Shown: positions 46,288-59,200, counted from the stretch's first letter. The stretch is 64,000 nucleotides of DNA from Pyrus communis (GCF_963583255.1 NC_084808.1:10811501-10875500), one strand, 5' to 3'. The notes: generated by a model not told the origin, from the sequence alone. Numbers and translations: made by a program.

Positions 46288-48619
46288 TGACACACCCCGA
46301 CCGAGATCAGGGCGTGCTGGCCGTCACACGAAGGTGACGTAACCATGTGCGCGTGCGGAAGCTAATTAAGAAGGTAATATAAAAGTACGAATAGTTAAAA
46401 ACCTAATAACATACAAAGTACTAGTGTATGTGAGACACAATTCAGAGCAAGTCTACAACAGTCCAAAAGGAAAAGATACGACATATGTACACCCGAAGGT
46501 GACCCTACAATGGTGAGTGTCTGTCAGAAATTGCCGGGACGCCCTCTGGGGAAAACCACCGAACCTTCTAGACCACTAGAACCTGGAGGGGCGTAAAAAC
46601 AAAAGCGTGAGTGGGCAAAAACAAAGTTCTTTGAAAACTCTTTAGCAAAACACATTCTAACCCCTCGCCGTAAAACCTGTATACTTCCCAGAAAGTGAAC
46701 ATATATTCGTATGTATAGATATGTCAATCATGTTCCACATATGCCATTCATGCTCACAATATGCCATTCATGCTTGAGAATATGCCACAATAGAATCTCA
46801 TAATAAATGTAAATGCTCAAGCGTAAATCACATCACAATATATAATCTGGCAGCCGGGAGTCACCTAACGTGACATGTACCGCTGCACCTAGAGCTCCAC
46901 GCTCAACTCAATCACTGAATCTGCACACGAGTCGGAACCACCTAACGTGGTCTGCACGACAAGCTGGGTGTAATATATATATGTATGCTCTAGTGCTACG
47001 ATCACGTGAAGCTGGCGATAAATCGCGGGTCACCTACAAGTCGGAACCACCTAATGTGATCTCTACGACAGGCTTGCACCTAACTTGGATCCAAGACGAG
47101 CATGCGGTGCTGGTGAACATACACGTGAAGGCTGTGCCCTGGCCCTGGACGGGAGCACTAACACCGGGGGTGCAGATTATGAGCTCTCTAAGCATTTCAA
47201 CTACTATTGCATAATAAACAGGAATGTATAACCACCTGAATACCGCTTACCTGGCACTTACCTGTGCATCCACAGCACCAAATACACATGTATATATGTA
47301 TGTATGTCACCAATAATACATGCAATGATGCGTAAACAACATTCATATAATGCATGGCATAAAACAATAACCTTTTCTATTTAATTTCTGGGAATTAATA
47401 TGTATATAGGTATATACGGAAAACAAAAGCCCACTCACTGATAATTAGAAGGGTCGTAGCCCCCCTGCCTCGAGTGTGAACGCTCGTCCTCGGAGAACGA
47501 ATCACCTATACGCGACAAAGTTACGAAAACATTAATTTAAAAGCACCTAAGCAACTTCTCGTAATAACTTCTCATACATTGCTCAAATTGGACAAATGAA
47601 TATACCAACGTGATCTACACAACCTCAGGATCACACCCATATTTTTAGAAAAATTTTTGGACCACGCACGCGCCCCCACGCGCCTGAACAGCCACGGACC
47701 TACGCGCCCCCACGCGCGGCCCACGTGCACTGCACACTGACGGCGTCAGTTGACGCCGTCAGGAATATTCCGTTAACTGACGGAATATTCCGTCAAATCT
47801 AACCGGATTCTGTCACTGCCGTTAGGAATATTCCGTTAGACTTAACGGAATATTCTCCTTTCTTCTCCGGCGAGACGCCGGCGCCGGCGACGGCGCCGGA
47901 AAACTGGGTAAAATTCTAACTTTGTTTTCTCCTTCGTTTTTCAACCATTTTTCACGTTCTTTATACCAAAATGAAGCTTAGGACTAGTAGAATCACGTTA
48001 GACTAGTTTTAAGGCCTAAAAGTTGCTAGATCATACCTGTCCACGACTTCAAAGTTCGGCCAACTTCGAACCTAGCCTTCCCGACGTCCAAATTCACCCA
48101 ACGAACTACTCCGAGGCTCCTTGGGACCTCACAAGCACAACTACAAGCTTAGAAATTCCAAAAACAAGCTAGTTTAGGTTTGCATGAACAGTGTTCAAAT
48201 CGGACCTCGTGATATCGACGTGAAAATGGTGTTTTCCTTACCTGAAAATGGCACCTTTGAACTCCTCTCAGCTCCACGAACACGATGGTGGTCTTAGTTT
48301 CTTGATTGGTGAAGGTTTGAGTTGGGTTGTATATATGGTCCGTGTGTTTGTATGAAGAAGAAGAAGAAAATGGCTCGGGGAGGAAGAGAGAGAGAGAGAG
48401 AGAAGACTGAGAAAAAGAGAGAGAGACTGAGAGACAGAGTGACAGAAAGTGAGGAAAAGAGGGAGGGAATCCCGGAAAGTGAGTGTGTGTGTGTGTGTGT
48501 GGGTGTGATCCAATACATTCCACACCACACCAACAACTAATAACGTGACAAAAACGATCTAGGGGTAAAATCGTAAATTCATACGTACGTTTTAATAAAT
48601 CCCGGGACGGGATGTTACA
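46288..48619 (-). repeat. 3' LTR of the chromovirus
   Basis: 2,332 bp. It contains a 12-bp-arm palindrome (47737-47762), four GAATATTC copies (47763-47855), a CACGTG box (47722-47727), GA-rich and GT-rich simple repeats (48380-48500) and a possible TATA tract at 47285-47300. The ORFs inside (48149-48540, both strands) are simple-repeat artefacts that also occur in the other LTR. Confidence 0.95.
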
Positions 48620-48675
48620 ACCTACCCTCCTTAATAGAATTTCGTCCCGAAATTCAAAACAACCTCATTTAACCC

Positions 48676-51600
48676 CTAGTGGTCGAAAAACAATCTAGGA
48701 TACAATTCCCTCATTCGTTCTTCTGTCTCCCAAGTCGCTTCTTCAACCGAGTGATTCCTCCACAAAACTTTCACCAAATTCACCGTTTTGTTCCTCAGAA
48801 CCTTCTCTTTCCAATCTAAGATCGTTAACGGTTCCTCGTCATACGTCAAATCTGGATTTATCTCTAACGGTTGAGGAGGTATCACATGCAACGGATCGGC
48901 AACATAATGTCGGAGCATAGACACGTGAAAAACGTTATGCACTTTAGCCAACTCCGGAGGCAACTCCAACCTGTAAGCTACCTCACCAACTCTTTCTGTG
49001 ACTAAGTACGGTCCGATGTACCTGGGACTCAACTTTCCCTTCTTTCCAAATCGCACAACACCTCTCCATGGTGAAAGCTTCAGAAATACCCAATCTCCGA
49101 CCTCATACGTTCTGTCCGTAACATGCCGATCTGCTAAACTTTTCTGCCTGTCCTGAGCTGCTTTCAGGTTAGACCTAATTACCTGAACATTTTGAGTAGT
49201 CTCCTCGATAATCTCCGGACCTACCAAGACTCTTTCGCCAACTTCTGACTAACATAACGGAGTGCGACAAGATCTACCATACAAAGCCTCAAATGGCGCC
49301 ATGCCAATGCTCGAATGGAAACTGTTGTTGTAAGCAAATTCCATCAAATCTAATCGCTGGTGCCAAGCATCACTGAACTGTAACACCGATGCTCGCAGCA
49401 TATCTTCCAAGGTCTGAATAGTTCTCTCAGACTGTCCGTCCGTTTGTGGATGATATGCCGTACTGTAAAGTAGTCTCGTACCCAAAGCTTCCTGAAAGGC
49501 TACCCAAAACTTTGATGTGAATCGTGGATCACGATCCGAGACAATACTTACAGGGACACCATGGTACTTCACAACCTTTGAGATAAACAACTCCGCTAAC
49601 CGGCTCAAAGAGTACTTCTCTCTCACTGGAATGAAATGTGCCGACTTAGTGAGTCGATCAACGATCACCCAAATGCCATCAAAACCATTATGTGTACGCG
49701 GCAACTTGTACACAAAATCCATAGTGATATTTTCCCACTTCCACTCTGGAACGGGAAGCGGCTGTAACAATCCAAACGGCTTCTTTCTTTCTGCTTTAAC
49801 CTGTTGACAAACAGCGCAACTACTCACATACTCAGCTATCTCCCTTTTTATACCCGGCCAATAGTAAAATGGTCGAATAGTATGATACATTTTAGTTGCC
49901 CCTGGGTGCATGGCATAAGCCGAGATATGTGCTTCATCGAGAATTTCCTTCTTCAACTCCACATTACTAGGCACGAACATTCTACCCTCTAACATCAACA
50001 TGCCATCAGAATCACGAACTCTGAGATCTCGCCTCTTTCCTTGATCTCGAGCTCGGATTAGTTCTTGAATCTGTTCATCAGCTACCTGAGCTTCAAGCAC
50101 CCGATCAACTAAGATTGGCCTAACTTGAAAATTAGCAAGTAATGCCACTTCTCGATCTTCTGCTTCTAACCTTACTCCCGTAGCACGTAAGTCCACCAAA
50201 AGAGGAATACGACTAGCGTACAACGCATTGATACGGCCATGTGACTTCCTGCTAAGTGCATCGGCTACTACGTTCGCACGACCAGGGTGATAGTCAATCG
50301 TGCAATCGTAATCGCTGAGCAACTCTAACCACCTCCGTTGACGAAGATTAAGTTCCTTCTGGGTGAAGAGATACTGAAGACTCTTGTGATCTGTGAAGAT
50401 CCTACATTTCTCTCCGTAAAGATAATGTCTCCACAACTTCAACGCAAAGATGATAGCAGCCAACTCCAAATCATGTGTAGGGTAATTCATCTCATGGGTT
50501 TTCAACTGCCGCGAAGCATAAGCAATCACCCTACCATGTTGCATCAATACACATCCCAGACCATTCAAGGAAGCATCGCTATAAACCTCGAAATCACCAC
50601 TATCGTCCGGGAGTGTCAAAACAGGTGCATGAGTGAGACAATGCTTCAACTGCTGGAAACTTTGCTCACACTTATCATTCCACTCAAACTTAACATCTTT
50701 CCTTGTTAACCTCGTCAGTGGCAAGGCAATTACCGAAAAATCCTTAACGAATCTCCGATAATATCCCGCCAAACCAATGAAACTTCTCACTTCAGTGACG
50801 GTTCGTGGTTGCTCCCAACTCTCCACAGCTGCAACCTTCTGAGGATCAACCAGAATACCTTGAGCAGAAATGATGTGCCCCAAAAACGCGACTTGATCTA
50901 ACCAGAACTGGCACTTGCTAAACTTAGCATACAATTGGTGTTCCCTCAACCTTTTCAACACCAAAGTAAGATGTCGGACATGCTCCGCTTTGGATTTAGA
51001 ATACACCAGAATATCGTCAATGAAGACAATAACAAATCTATCCAGGTAAGGCTGAAATACCCGGTTCATTAAATCCATAAAAGCTGCTGGTGCATTCGTC
51101 AACCCAAACGGCATAACCAAAAACTCGTAATGACCGTAACGAGTCCTGAACGCCGTCTTAGGAACATCATCCCTACTAATCTTCAGCTGATAGTACCCAG
51201 ACCTCAAGTCTATCTTAGAAAATACACAAGCACCTCTCAGCTGATCAAACAAATCATCGATACGAGGCAATGGATAACGGTTTTTAATCGTCACCCGATT
51301 CAATTGCCTGTAGTCGATACACAGCCTCAAAGTCCCATCTTTCTTTTTCAAAAACAACACTGGAGCGCCCCAAGGTGAAGTACTAGGCTGAATGAATCCC
51401 TTATCCACTAATTCCTGTAATTGCACTTTCAATTCCCTTAACTCAGCAGGAGCCATACGATAAGGAGTTAAAGAAATAGGATTGGTACCTGGAAGCAACT
51501 CAACATTGAACTCCACATCTCGATCAGGGGGTAAACCAGGTAAATCTTCAGGAAAAGCATCAGGGAAGTGTCTAACCACTCTCACATCCTCAATTCTGCT

Positions 51601-53493
51601 AGGAACGGTCTCCTCTAGCACAACATGAGCTAGATACCCCTGACAACCTTTAGTCAACAACTTCTTCGCTCGCAAAGCCGAAATAACACCATGTCTTACT
51701 CCACTCTGCTCACCCACAAAAGTAACCTCAGGTAATCCAGGGCGGTGAAACGTAACTACTTTCCCGTAACAATCAATGTTGGCACGATAGAAGTGCAACC
51801 AATCGTTGCCCAAAATCACATCAAAATCGACAATATCTAACGGGATAAGATCAGCGGGCATAACAACACCCTCTACTATCACTGGACATCCTGGGTATAA
51901 ACAATCTACAACACATCTCTCTCCTCTAGGCATAGCGAATTCTAAATCGTACCCTAGAGGTGTGGGGCGAGGTTGCGTTACTTGAGCAAATGTATGAGAA
52001 ATAACGGAATGTGTAGCTCCACAATCAATTAAGACTCTAGCAAAATAACCAAGAATGTTTAACGTACCCATTATCAAGTCCGGGTTGTTCTGAGCATCCT
52101 GCAGGGAAATATTGTGAATACGCCCTTGGCCCTGCTGTCGTCCGCCACGACCTCTGCTCGCTTGAACACCGCGACCTTGAGCTCCACGCCCTTGACTGGG
52201 CTGACCCATCTGTCTCGAAGACCCTGCACTACTAGTAGCATTCTCATTCTGCTGATACTGTCCTCCTTGGTACCACTGAGAACCACCCGTTGGAGCTGGA
52301 GGATACGGCATGTAATTGCTGGGATACGAGGGATAACCACCTTGTGAATACGGGTCCTGGGGGTACTGATACGGTCCCGGAGCATAGGGAACAACATCAT
52401 CCTGATAGTGATAGGCACCACCTCTACCTGCTTGCCCATAAGTACTCGGACCCTGGATTTGCCGAATCGGTGCAGGTGGCGGCGGAAAGGTCTGTTGCGG
52501 CTTCTGCTGCTGACCCTGGGGACAATCCACCGCTCTATGTCCCGTCCGTCCACACGTGAAACAAGCACCGCTGATCTGCCTGCACTCGCCGAAGTGTCGG
52601 TTATTACACCTACGGCAAAATGGGGGTCGGTTTCGGCCACCATCACCTTGTCTCTGGCCTCGAGCACTTCCATAAAACCTACCTCCACGTCCTTGTCCAG
52701 AGGCACTGAAACCACCGCTAGACGAACTCGAACTGGCACCACCCCTTTTAAAGTTCTGAGTTTGGCGAGGCCCAAGCGACACTTGACTTTTCCCTCTGTC
52801 ATCTTTCTTTTCGTCACTGTCACTAGACATATTCTCTGAGTCCTCTACCCTCAACAGTATCTCATAAAACTCCTGGTAGGACTCACAGTGAGTAGTAGTG
52901 GCCATAGAACGCCATCTCTTCCTAGTGCCCAAGCGAAAACGACGAAGCATCTCCGCCGGATTACCAGCGACATCAGGATAGTAACGAGATAAATCGGTGA
53001 ACTTACGATAATACTCGTTAGCCGTCATTTTTCGCTGTTTTAACTCAGTGAATTCCTGTTTCTTACGGTCGATATACTCAGGGGGTACAAATCTCCTTTG
53101 AAACACGTCTTTGAAAACATTCCAATCGGTCCTCTGAGCTGGAGTCAACCTCCGAAGTTCTTGTTCCCACCAAGCTGCAGACTCCATCTCCAGAAACCAA
53201 GAGGTTGTCTCAACCCACCTATCCATAGGAAGGTTCCCCTGGTTATGTAACACACGAAAAGTCTTCTCTATGTGTTCTAACCAACGTTCTGCGCCTTCGT
53301 GACCCTCATTACCTTTAAACTTATCCAACTTCAGGTTATACATAGTCTCCAGATGAGTCCTCTGGGGAGGGCGCATCACTGTTTGAAGGGCTGTGGCAAT
53401 CACTTCCCCCAACTGAGTAAGATCAGGGAAACTAGACTCATCTGAGCGACGTGGTTCCCGACGAGGCGGCATGATTCTGACAGAAGACACCAA
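48676..53493 (-). pseudogene. Chromovirus gag-pol polyprotein (single nonsense codon)
   Basis: One frame of 1,605 codons broken only by TAG at 49249-49251, where relatives have Trp (TGG). The likelier start is the Met of MPPRREPRR at residue 8 (53472). Domains: Gag about 50-220; zinc knuckle C311-C314-H319-C324; protease DCGATHS at 490-496; RT about 700-880 with FIDD near 824; RNase H 965-1085; integrase zinc site and DDE core D1259, D1320, E1356. After the stop come the integrase C-terminus and a chromodomain (NVFHVSMLRHY to ATWETEERMRELYP). Gag residues 225-460 are Gly/Ser/Gln-rich. Without readthrough the integrase C-terminus and chromodomain are lost. The transposon's own gene, not host. 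Confidence 0.93.
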
Positions 53494-54078
53494 CTATTAG
53501 AATACTCACAAAGACACAGGACTGCCAAAACCTAGGCTCTGATACCAAGCTGACACATCCGAACCCGCCATTACCAAGATATTGTCCGCTTTGGCATTCC
53601 CTGGCCCGAAGGCAGGGCTACCGCACGGCTTTGTTCCTGTGGAACCGGTACCTCCAGCCGAAGCCAGCGCCGTCGCCACAAAACGCGTCTTGGTAACCAA
53701 CAAGGTTGCGAATGGATATATAAGGCCAGGACTCGACCCTCGTGTGGCCGATGTGGGATAGGTTTACCAAGCCTATGTCTATTGTCACATCCGAACCCGC
53801 CGTTACCAAGATATTGTCCGCTTTGGCATTCCCTGGCCCGAAGGCAGGGCTACCGCACGGCTTTGTTCCTGTGGAACCGGTACCTCCAGCCGAAGCCAGC
53901 GCCGTCGCCACAAAACGCGTCTTGGTAACCAACAAGGTTGCGAATGGATATATAAGGCCAGGACTCGACCCTCGTGTGGCCGATGTGGGATAGGTTTACC
54001 AAGCCTATCCACCCCCCTTAGGGAACCCGACGTCCCCGTCGGCACACCACCAGCACGAGTCCGGCTCTGATACCAAGC
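53494..54078 (-). repeat. Chromovirus leader with duplicated PBS and tandem 232-bp TRIM-like repeat
   Basis: GCTCTGATACCAAGC followed by TGACACA occurs twice: 53536-53557 and 54064-54085. Between them lie two near-identical 232-bp units (start CACATCCGAACCCGCC at 53554 and 53786) and then CCACCCCCCTTAGGG...CGACGTCCCCGTCGG. That last text resembles the internal region of Cassandra/TRIM elements (short internal sequence and polypurine tract). The unit ends with GATGTGGGATAGG and looks like a short LTR. I see no 5S rRNA sequence in it. ORFs here (for example 53618-53935 minus) are products of the repeat. Confidence 0.8.
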
Positions 54079-56410
54079 TGACACACCCCGACCGAGATCA
54101 GGGCGTGCTGGCCGTCACACGAAGGTGACGTAACCATGTGCGCGTGCGGAAGCTAATTAAGAAGGTAATATAAAAGTACGAATAGTTAAAAACCTAATAA
54201 CATACAAAGTACTAGTGTATGTGAGACACAATTCAGAGCAAGTCTACAACAGTCCAAAAGGAAAAGATACGACATATGTACACCCGAAGGTGACCCTACA
54301 ATGGTGAGTGTCTGTCAGAAATTGCCGGGACGCCCTCTGGGGAAAACCACCGAACCTTCTAGACCACTAGAACCTGGAGGGGCGCAAAAACAAAAGCGTG
54401 AGTGGGCAAAAACAAAGTTCTTTGAAAACTCTTTAGCAAAACACATTCTAACCCCTCGCCGTAAAACCTGTATACTTCCCAGAAAGTGAACATATATTCG
54501 TATGTATAGATATGTCAATCATGTTCCACATATGCCATTCATGCTCACAATATGCCATTCATGCTTGAGAATATGCCACAATAGAATCTCATAATAAATG
54601 TAAATGCTCAAGCGTAAATCACATCACAATATATAATCTGGCAGCCGGGAGTCACCTAACGTGACATGTACCGCTGCACCTAGAGCTCCACGCTCAACTC
54701 AATCACTGAATCTGCACACGAGTCGGAACCACCTAACGTGGTCTGCACGACAAGCTGGGTGTAATATATATATGTATGCTCTAGTGCTACGATCACGTGA
54801 AGCTGGCGATAAATCGCGGGTCACCTACAAGTCGGAACCACCTAATGTGATCTCTACGACAGGCTTGCACCTAACTTGGATCCAAGACGAGCATGCGGTG
54901 CTGGTGAACATACACGTGAAGGCTGTGCCCTGGCCCTGGACGGGAGCACTAACACCGGGGGTGCAGATTATGAGCTCTCTAAGCATTTCAACTACTATTG
55001 CATAATAAACAGGAATGTATAACCACCTGAATACCGCTTACCTGGCACTTACCTGTGCATCCACATCACCAAATACACATGTATATATGTATGTATGTCA
55101 CCAATAATACATGCAATGATGCGTAAACAACATTCATATAATGCATGGCATAAAACAATAACCTTTTCTATTTAATTTCTGGGAATTAATATGTATATAG
55201 GTATATACGGAAAACAAAAGCCCACTCACTGATAATTAGAAGGGTCGTAGCCCCCCTGCCTCGAGTGTGAACGCTCGTCCTCGGAGAACGAATCACCTAT
55301 ACGCGACAAAGTTACGAAAACATTAATTTAAAAGCACCTAAGCAACTTCTCGTAATAACTTCTCATACATTGCTCAAATTGGACAAATGAATATACCAAC
55401 GTGATCTACACAACCTCAGGATCACACCCATATTTTTAGAAAAATTTTTGGACCACGCACGCGCCCCCACGCGCCTGAACAGCCACGGACCTACGCACCC
55501 CCACGCGTGGCCCACGTGCACTGCACACTGACGGCGTCAGTTGACGCCGTCAGGAATATTCCGTTAACTGACGGAATATTCCGTCAAATCTAACCGGATT
55601 CTGTCACTGCCGTTAGGAATATTCCGTTAGACTTAACGGAATATTCTCCTTTCTTCTCCGGCGAGACGCCGGCGCCGGCGACGGCGCCGGAAAACTGGGT
55701 AAAATTCTAACTTTGTTTTCTCCTTCGTTTTTCAACCATTTTTCACGTTCTTTATACCAAAATGAAGCTTAGGACTAGTAGAATCACGTTAGACTAGTTT
55801 TAAGGCCTAAAAGTTGCTAGATCATACCTGTCCACGACTTCAAAGTTCGGCCAACTTCGAACCTAGCCTTCCCGACGTCCAAATTCACCCAACGAACTAC
55901 TCCGAGGCTCCTTGGGACCTCACAAGCACAACTACAAGCTTAGAAATTCCAAAAACAAGCTAGTTTAGGTTTGCATGAACAGTGTTCAAATCGGACCTCG
56001 TGATATCGACGTGAAAATGGTGTTTTCCTTACCTGAAAATGGCACCTTTGAACTCCTCTCAGCTCCACGAACACGATGGTGGTCTTAGTTTCTTGATTGG
56101 TGAAGGTTTGAGTTGGGTTGTATATATGGTCCGTGTGTTTGTATGAAGAAGAAGAAGAAAATGGCTCGGGGAGGAAGAGAGAGAGAGAGAGAGAAGACTG
56201 AGAAAAAGAGAGAGAGGCTGAGAGACAGAGTGACAGAAAGTGAGGAAAAGAGGGAGGGAATCCCGGAAAGTGAGTGTGTGTGTGTGTGTGTGGGTGTGAT
56301 CCAATACATTCCACACCACACCAACAACTAATAACGTGACAAAAACGATCTAGGGGTAAAATCGTAAATTCATACGTACGTTTTAATAAATCCCGGGACG
56401 GGATGTTACA
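54079..56410 (-). repeat. 5' LTR of the chromovirus
   Basis: 2,332 bp, nearly identical to 46288-48619, with the same palindromes and GAATATTC cluster. It would drive transcription leftwards into gag-pol. Confidence 0.95.
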
Positions 56411-56415
56411 ACCAC
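56411..56415. repeat. Target-site duplication ACCAC (right)
   Basis: Equal to 46283-46287. Confidence 0.9.
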
Positions 56416-56465
56416 ACACCATTTTTGTCGTTGCCGCCACCACCCACCAACGTCACCATCACAAT

Positions 56466-57431
56466 AGGGCTGGCCCTGAGAATTTGGGGGCCCTAGATGA
56501 GCCTTCAAAGTGGAGCCATAGAGTTATCTGACCTTTGTGTACATTAATATGTATAAAAAAAGAATTAACTAAATACATGAAAAAGTCTATTTCGATGTCA
56601 AAGATCACTAAAAATTAAAATTAAAAGAAGAAAGACATACTAACATTACTTAAATATTACATGTCTCACGTTTCAGACACAAATGTACTAGTAATTAATT
56701 AGTCTACATAATCTAATTTTCAACCAATTCTTTTTCAATTGATAAAATAGCTGACCCGTTCAATCTTTCTTGTGACATAGTTGATCGAAGATAAGATTTC
56801 ATCAACTTTAATTTTGAAAAACTTCTTTTTGCAGAGGCAACTGAAACTTGCATGGTTAACAAAATTCTATAAGCAACCCATGCATTTGGGGAAAAAAAAC
56901 ATCCAATTTTCTTAGATATTTCAACACTTCCATTGCCCGATTGATTTCTTTCCATAAAATTGCTGTCAAGATTCTCAACTCTAGAAATAAGTATTTCCAT
57001 CCATATCAAAACGCTCACCATGTGAAGACCAAGAGAGAAAAGCAACAGTTTTTGTGAAAACGTACAGCGAGATAAAGTGAGTGAGGTTGTATCGAGAAAA
57101 TACTAGCATTTGATTTTTAAATTTTAACGAGATTTGAAAGAGTAAAATTATAGTTCCATTTGGGTTAGGGAAAAGAAAAAAAAAACAGTAAAATTCTTTC
57201 TAATGAAAAAAAAAAAAATATATATATATATACACACACACACAAGCCCCTTAAGGGAAGGGATCTCTATTTTTTTTTCAAAAAAAAAAGGGATTAATTG
57301 TGAGACCTGCTCCACATTGAACTTCAACAATCTGAACCATCTATTTTTAAGTCTCGATTCATATATCATCCTTATAAAAATTCAATTTAATCCGAAATCG
57401 TTTGTCTATTTAATTATCACCATGAAATTTT
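56466..57431 (-). mobile_element. hAT transposon relic, C-terminal side
   Basis: Plus strand near 56466 reads AGGGCTGGCCCTGAGAATTT, like hAT terminal sequences of the MYM-type group. The transposase tail lies on minus at 56713-57045. The rest of the element is missing or lies beyond the copia at 57432-61368; the right end is uncertain (see 61369-61670). Confidence 0.6.
56713..57045 (-). pseudogene. hAT transposase dimerisation domain
   Basis: 110-aa frame with NAWVAYRILLTMQVSVASAK then RSFSKLKLMKSYLRSTMSQE and RLNGSAILSIEKELVEN. The pattern VSVASA.RSFSKLKLIKSYLRS is the hATC signature of zinc-finger MYM-type-1-like transposases. Upstream zinc-finger and catalytic parts are not visible, so it is a fragment. 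Confidence 0.85.
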
Positions 57432-57615
57432 TGTTGCAAGTTACATATTTATATAGTAGTTAAAGTGTAAATCTGTTGTCCCACATTGATGAAGTGCATA
57501 TGTAATTCCAATTGTAACTCCTATATATACTCCACTTTAAAGATTAATGTATATACAAGAAATTCCTAAATATTGTCATATATATTTTTAGTATTTTACC
57601 ATATTTAATTCAACT
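57432..57615 (+). repeat. 5' LTR of copia family B
   Basis: 184 bp, similar to 61186-61368 with scattered substitutions. Contains TATATATACTCC near 57522. Confidence 0.85.
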
Positions 57616-57854
57616 TGGCATCAGAGCAGTTCGCTCTTGGTGACCTGTGTGCTTTAATTTTGTGCCCACTTTTCTTAGTATTGTGACAAAAAAAAAAAAT
57701 TGAATAGTGCCGAGAATAGTACCGTGCTATAGTGTCGTGAACAATGCATTGCTGTGGTACCAGAACAGTGATTCTGCTACAGTATTTTGGTAAATTGTCT
57801 TAATTCCGCTTCGTATCTTTTGTGCCTTTATTGTTCATGTTTTAGCTAAATGGC

Positions 57855-59200
57855 TCAATACAAATATATGGATATTTGATACTGGGGCTATTGATCATGT
57901 GACTGGTGACCCTTGAGTGTTTGATGAGTTATGTGACTATGTTCGTGATTCGTATATTACTATTACAAATGGAGCATCTTCCCCTGTAAAGGGTGAAGGC
58001 ATTATCTCTCTCATTCCGACCTTATCACTAGTCCATGCTTTACTTGTTCCCAATGTTAAGTGCAATCTTTTGTTGGTGGGAAAACTACTTGATACCTTAT
58101 ATTTTTCTACTTAATTCTACCCCACGTATTGTTATTTTCAAGACATTCAAACTCAGAAGGTAATTGGTTATGGTAAAAGAATTAGGGGTTTGTACATCTT
58201 GACTATGGAGGATATTGTTGCTTCATGTTCAAATAATCATCAAGTTCTAAGTGCTAAAGTAGATGACAAACATCAAATTTGGTTATGGCATCAATGTTTG
58301 GGACATCCATCATTCAGTTATACGAAGCATCTATTTCCTTCTTTGTATCGCACTTGTAGTGATTCAGAGTTCAAGTGTGAAACATGTGTCATGGCTAAGA
58401 GTCATCGTGCTGCCTTTCCCATAAGTGATTCTAAGGCTACTTTGCCATTTGATTTGATACATTATGATGTGTGGGGTCCCGTGAAGATTACTTCTAATGG
58501 ATTTCATTGGTTTGCTACTTGTACTCGATTAATTTGGGTGTTCTTGATGAAGAATAAGAGTGATATCCCTTTACTTCTTCAAGAATTTTGTGCAATGGTG
58601 TCTACTCAGTTTTAGACCAAAGTTAAGGTCTTCAGGTCTGACAACGGAGGAGAATATGTGAATCACACTTTGACATGCTTTTTTCGTGATTACGGTATTA
58701 TTCACTAGACGACTACTCTGCTTACACTCAAACAAAATGGTGTGTCCGAATAGAAGAATAGTCAAATAATGGAGGTTGCTCACTCCTTGATGTTGGATAA
58801 ATATGTTCCTAATCATTTGTGGGGTCATGCTATTTTGGCTGTTGTGTACTTGATAAATCGTGTTCCAAGTAGGGTTCTTGATTTTCAGACACCGTTTGAT
58901 GTGCTACAAAAATATGTTTCTCCTGTTGCTATATCCAAACTTCCTCCGAAGGTGTTTGGGTGTGTGGCATATTGCATGTCTACTTTCATCAGCGGAGTAA
59001 ACTTGATGCATGTGTTTTTCGATGTGTATTTATTGGATATGCTAACAATAAAAAAGGCCATAAGTGTTATCATCCTCTGACTCATAAAACTTATATTACC
59101 ATGGGTGTCGCCTTCCATGAGGAAGTTCCGTATTTTGTGAAGCCCTCTTATGACTCCCCACTTCAAGGGGAAATAGGGAGTGAAGTGCAGATTTGAAGAA
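57855..59200 (+). pseudogene. Copia B protease and integrase
   Basis: Protease IWIFDTGAIDHVTGDP (D-T-G intact) followed by a TGA at 57916, then GAG-pre-integrase WLWHQCLGHPSFSYTKH...CETCVMAKSHRA, and integrase with YDVWGPVKI, VFRSDNGGEY (broken by TAG at 58614) and the C-terminal RVPSRVLDFQTPFDVL and VFGCVAYC. Several stops and one frameshift interrupt the frame. The frame at 58960-59196 continues with FIGYANNKKGHKCYHP. Confidence 0.8.

Larger units (their letters stand above)
46288..56410 (-). mobile_element. Tekay/Del-like chromovirus (Ty3/Gypsy), 10.1 kb, young
   Basis: LTRs 46288-48619 and 54079-56410, each 2,332 bp, starting TGACACACCCC and ending GATGTTACA on plus, with perfect target duplications ACCAC (46283-46287, 56411-56415). 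I count five base differences by eye: positions 46594, 47275, 47706, 47717 and 48426. The internal region on minus has a primer-binding site TTGGTATCAGAGCC (tRNA-iMet type) then gag-pol with a C-terminal chromodomain. One nonsense codon breaks the ORF. The leader is abnormal (see 53500-54078). Confidence 0.95.

Noticed and set aside
46870..47214. 114-aa ORF on plus, identical copy at 54661-55005
   Set aside because: It lies inside both chromovirus LTRs and is antisense to the element. It has no domain, and its conservation is explained by the LTR pair being identical at insertion.
48149..48540. Ser/Leu/His-rich ORFs on both strands (and copies at 55940-56443)
   Set aside because: Translations of GA and GT simple repeats in the LTRs.
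53618..53935. 105-aa ORF with an internal repeat (and related ORFs at 53506-54084)
   Set aside because: It is created by the tandem 232-bp unit; the frame is not preserved over a full family motif and no promoter or domain is visible.
46288..56410. Segmental duplication of 2.3 kb (46288-48619 and 54079-56410)
   Set aside because: The two copies bound a gag-pol unit with PBS and polypurine tract and share a 5-bp target duplication, so they are LTRs.
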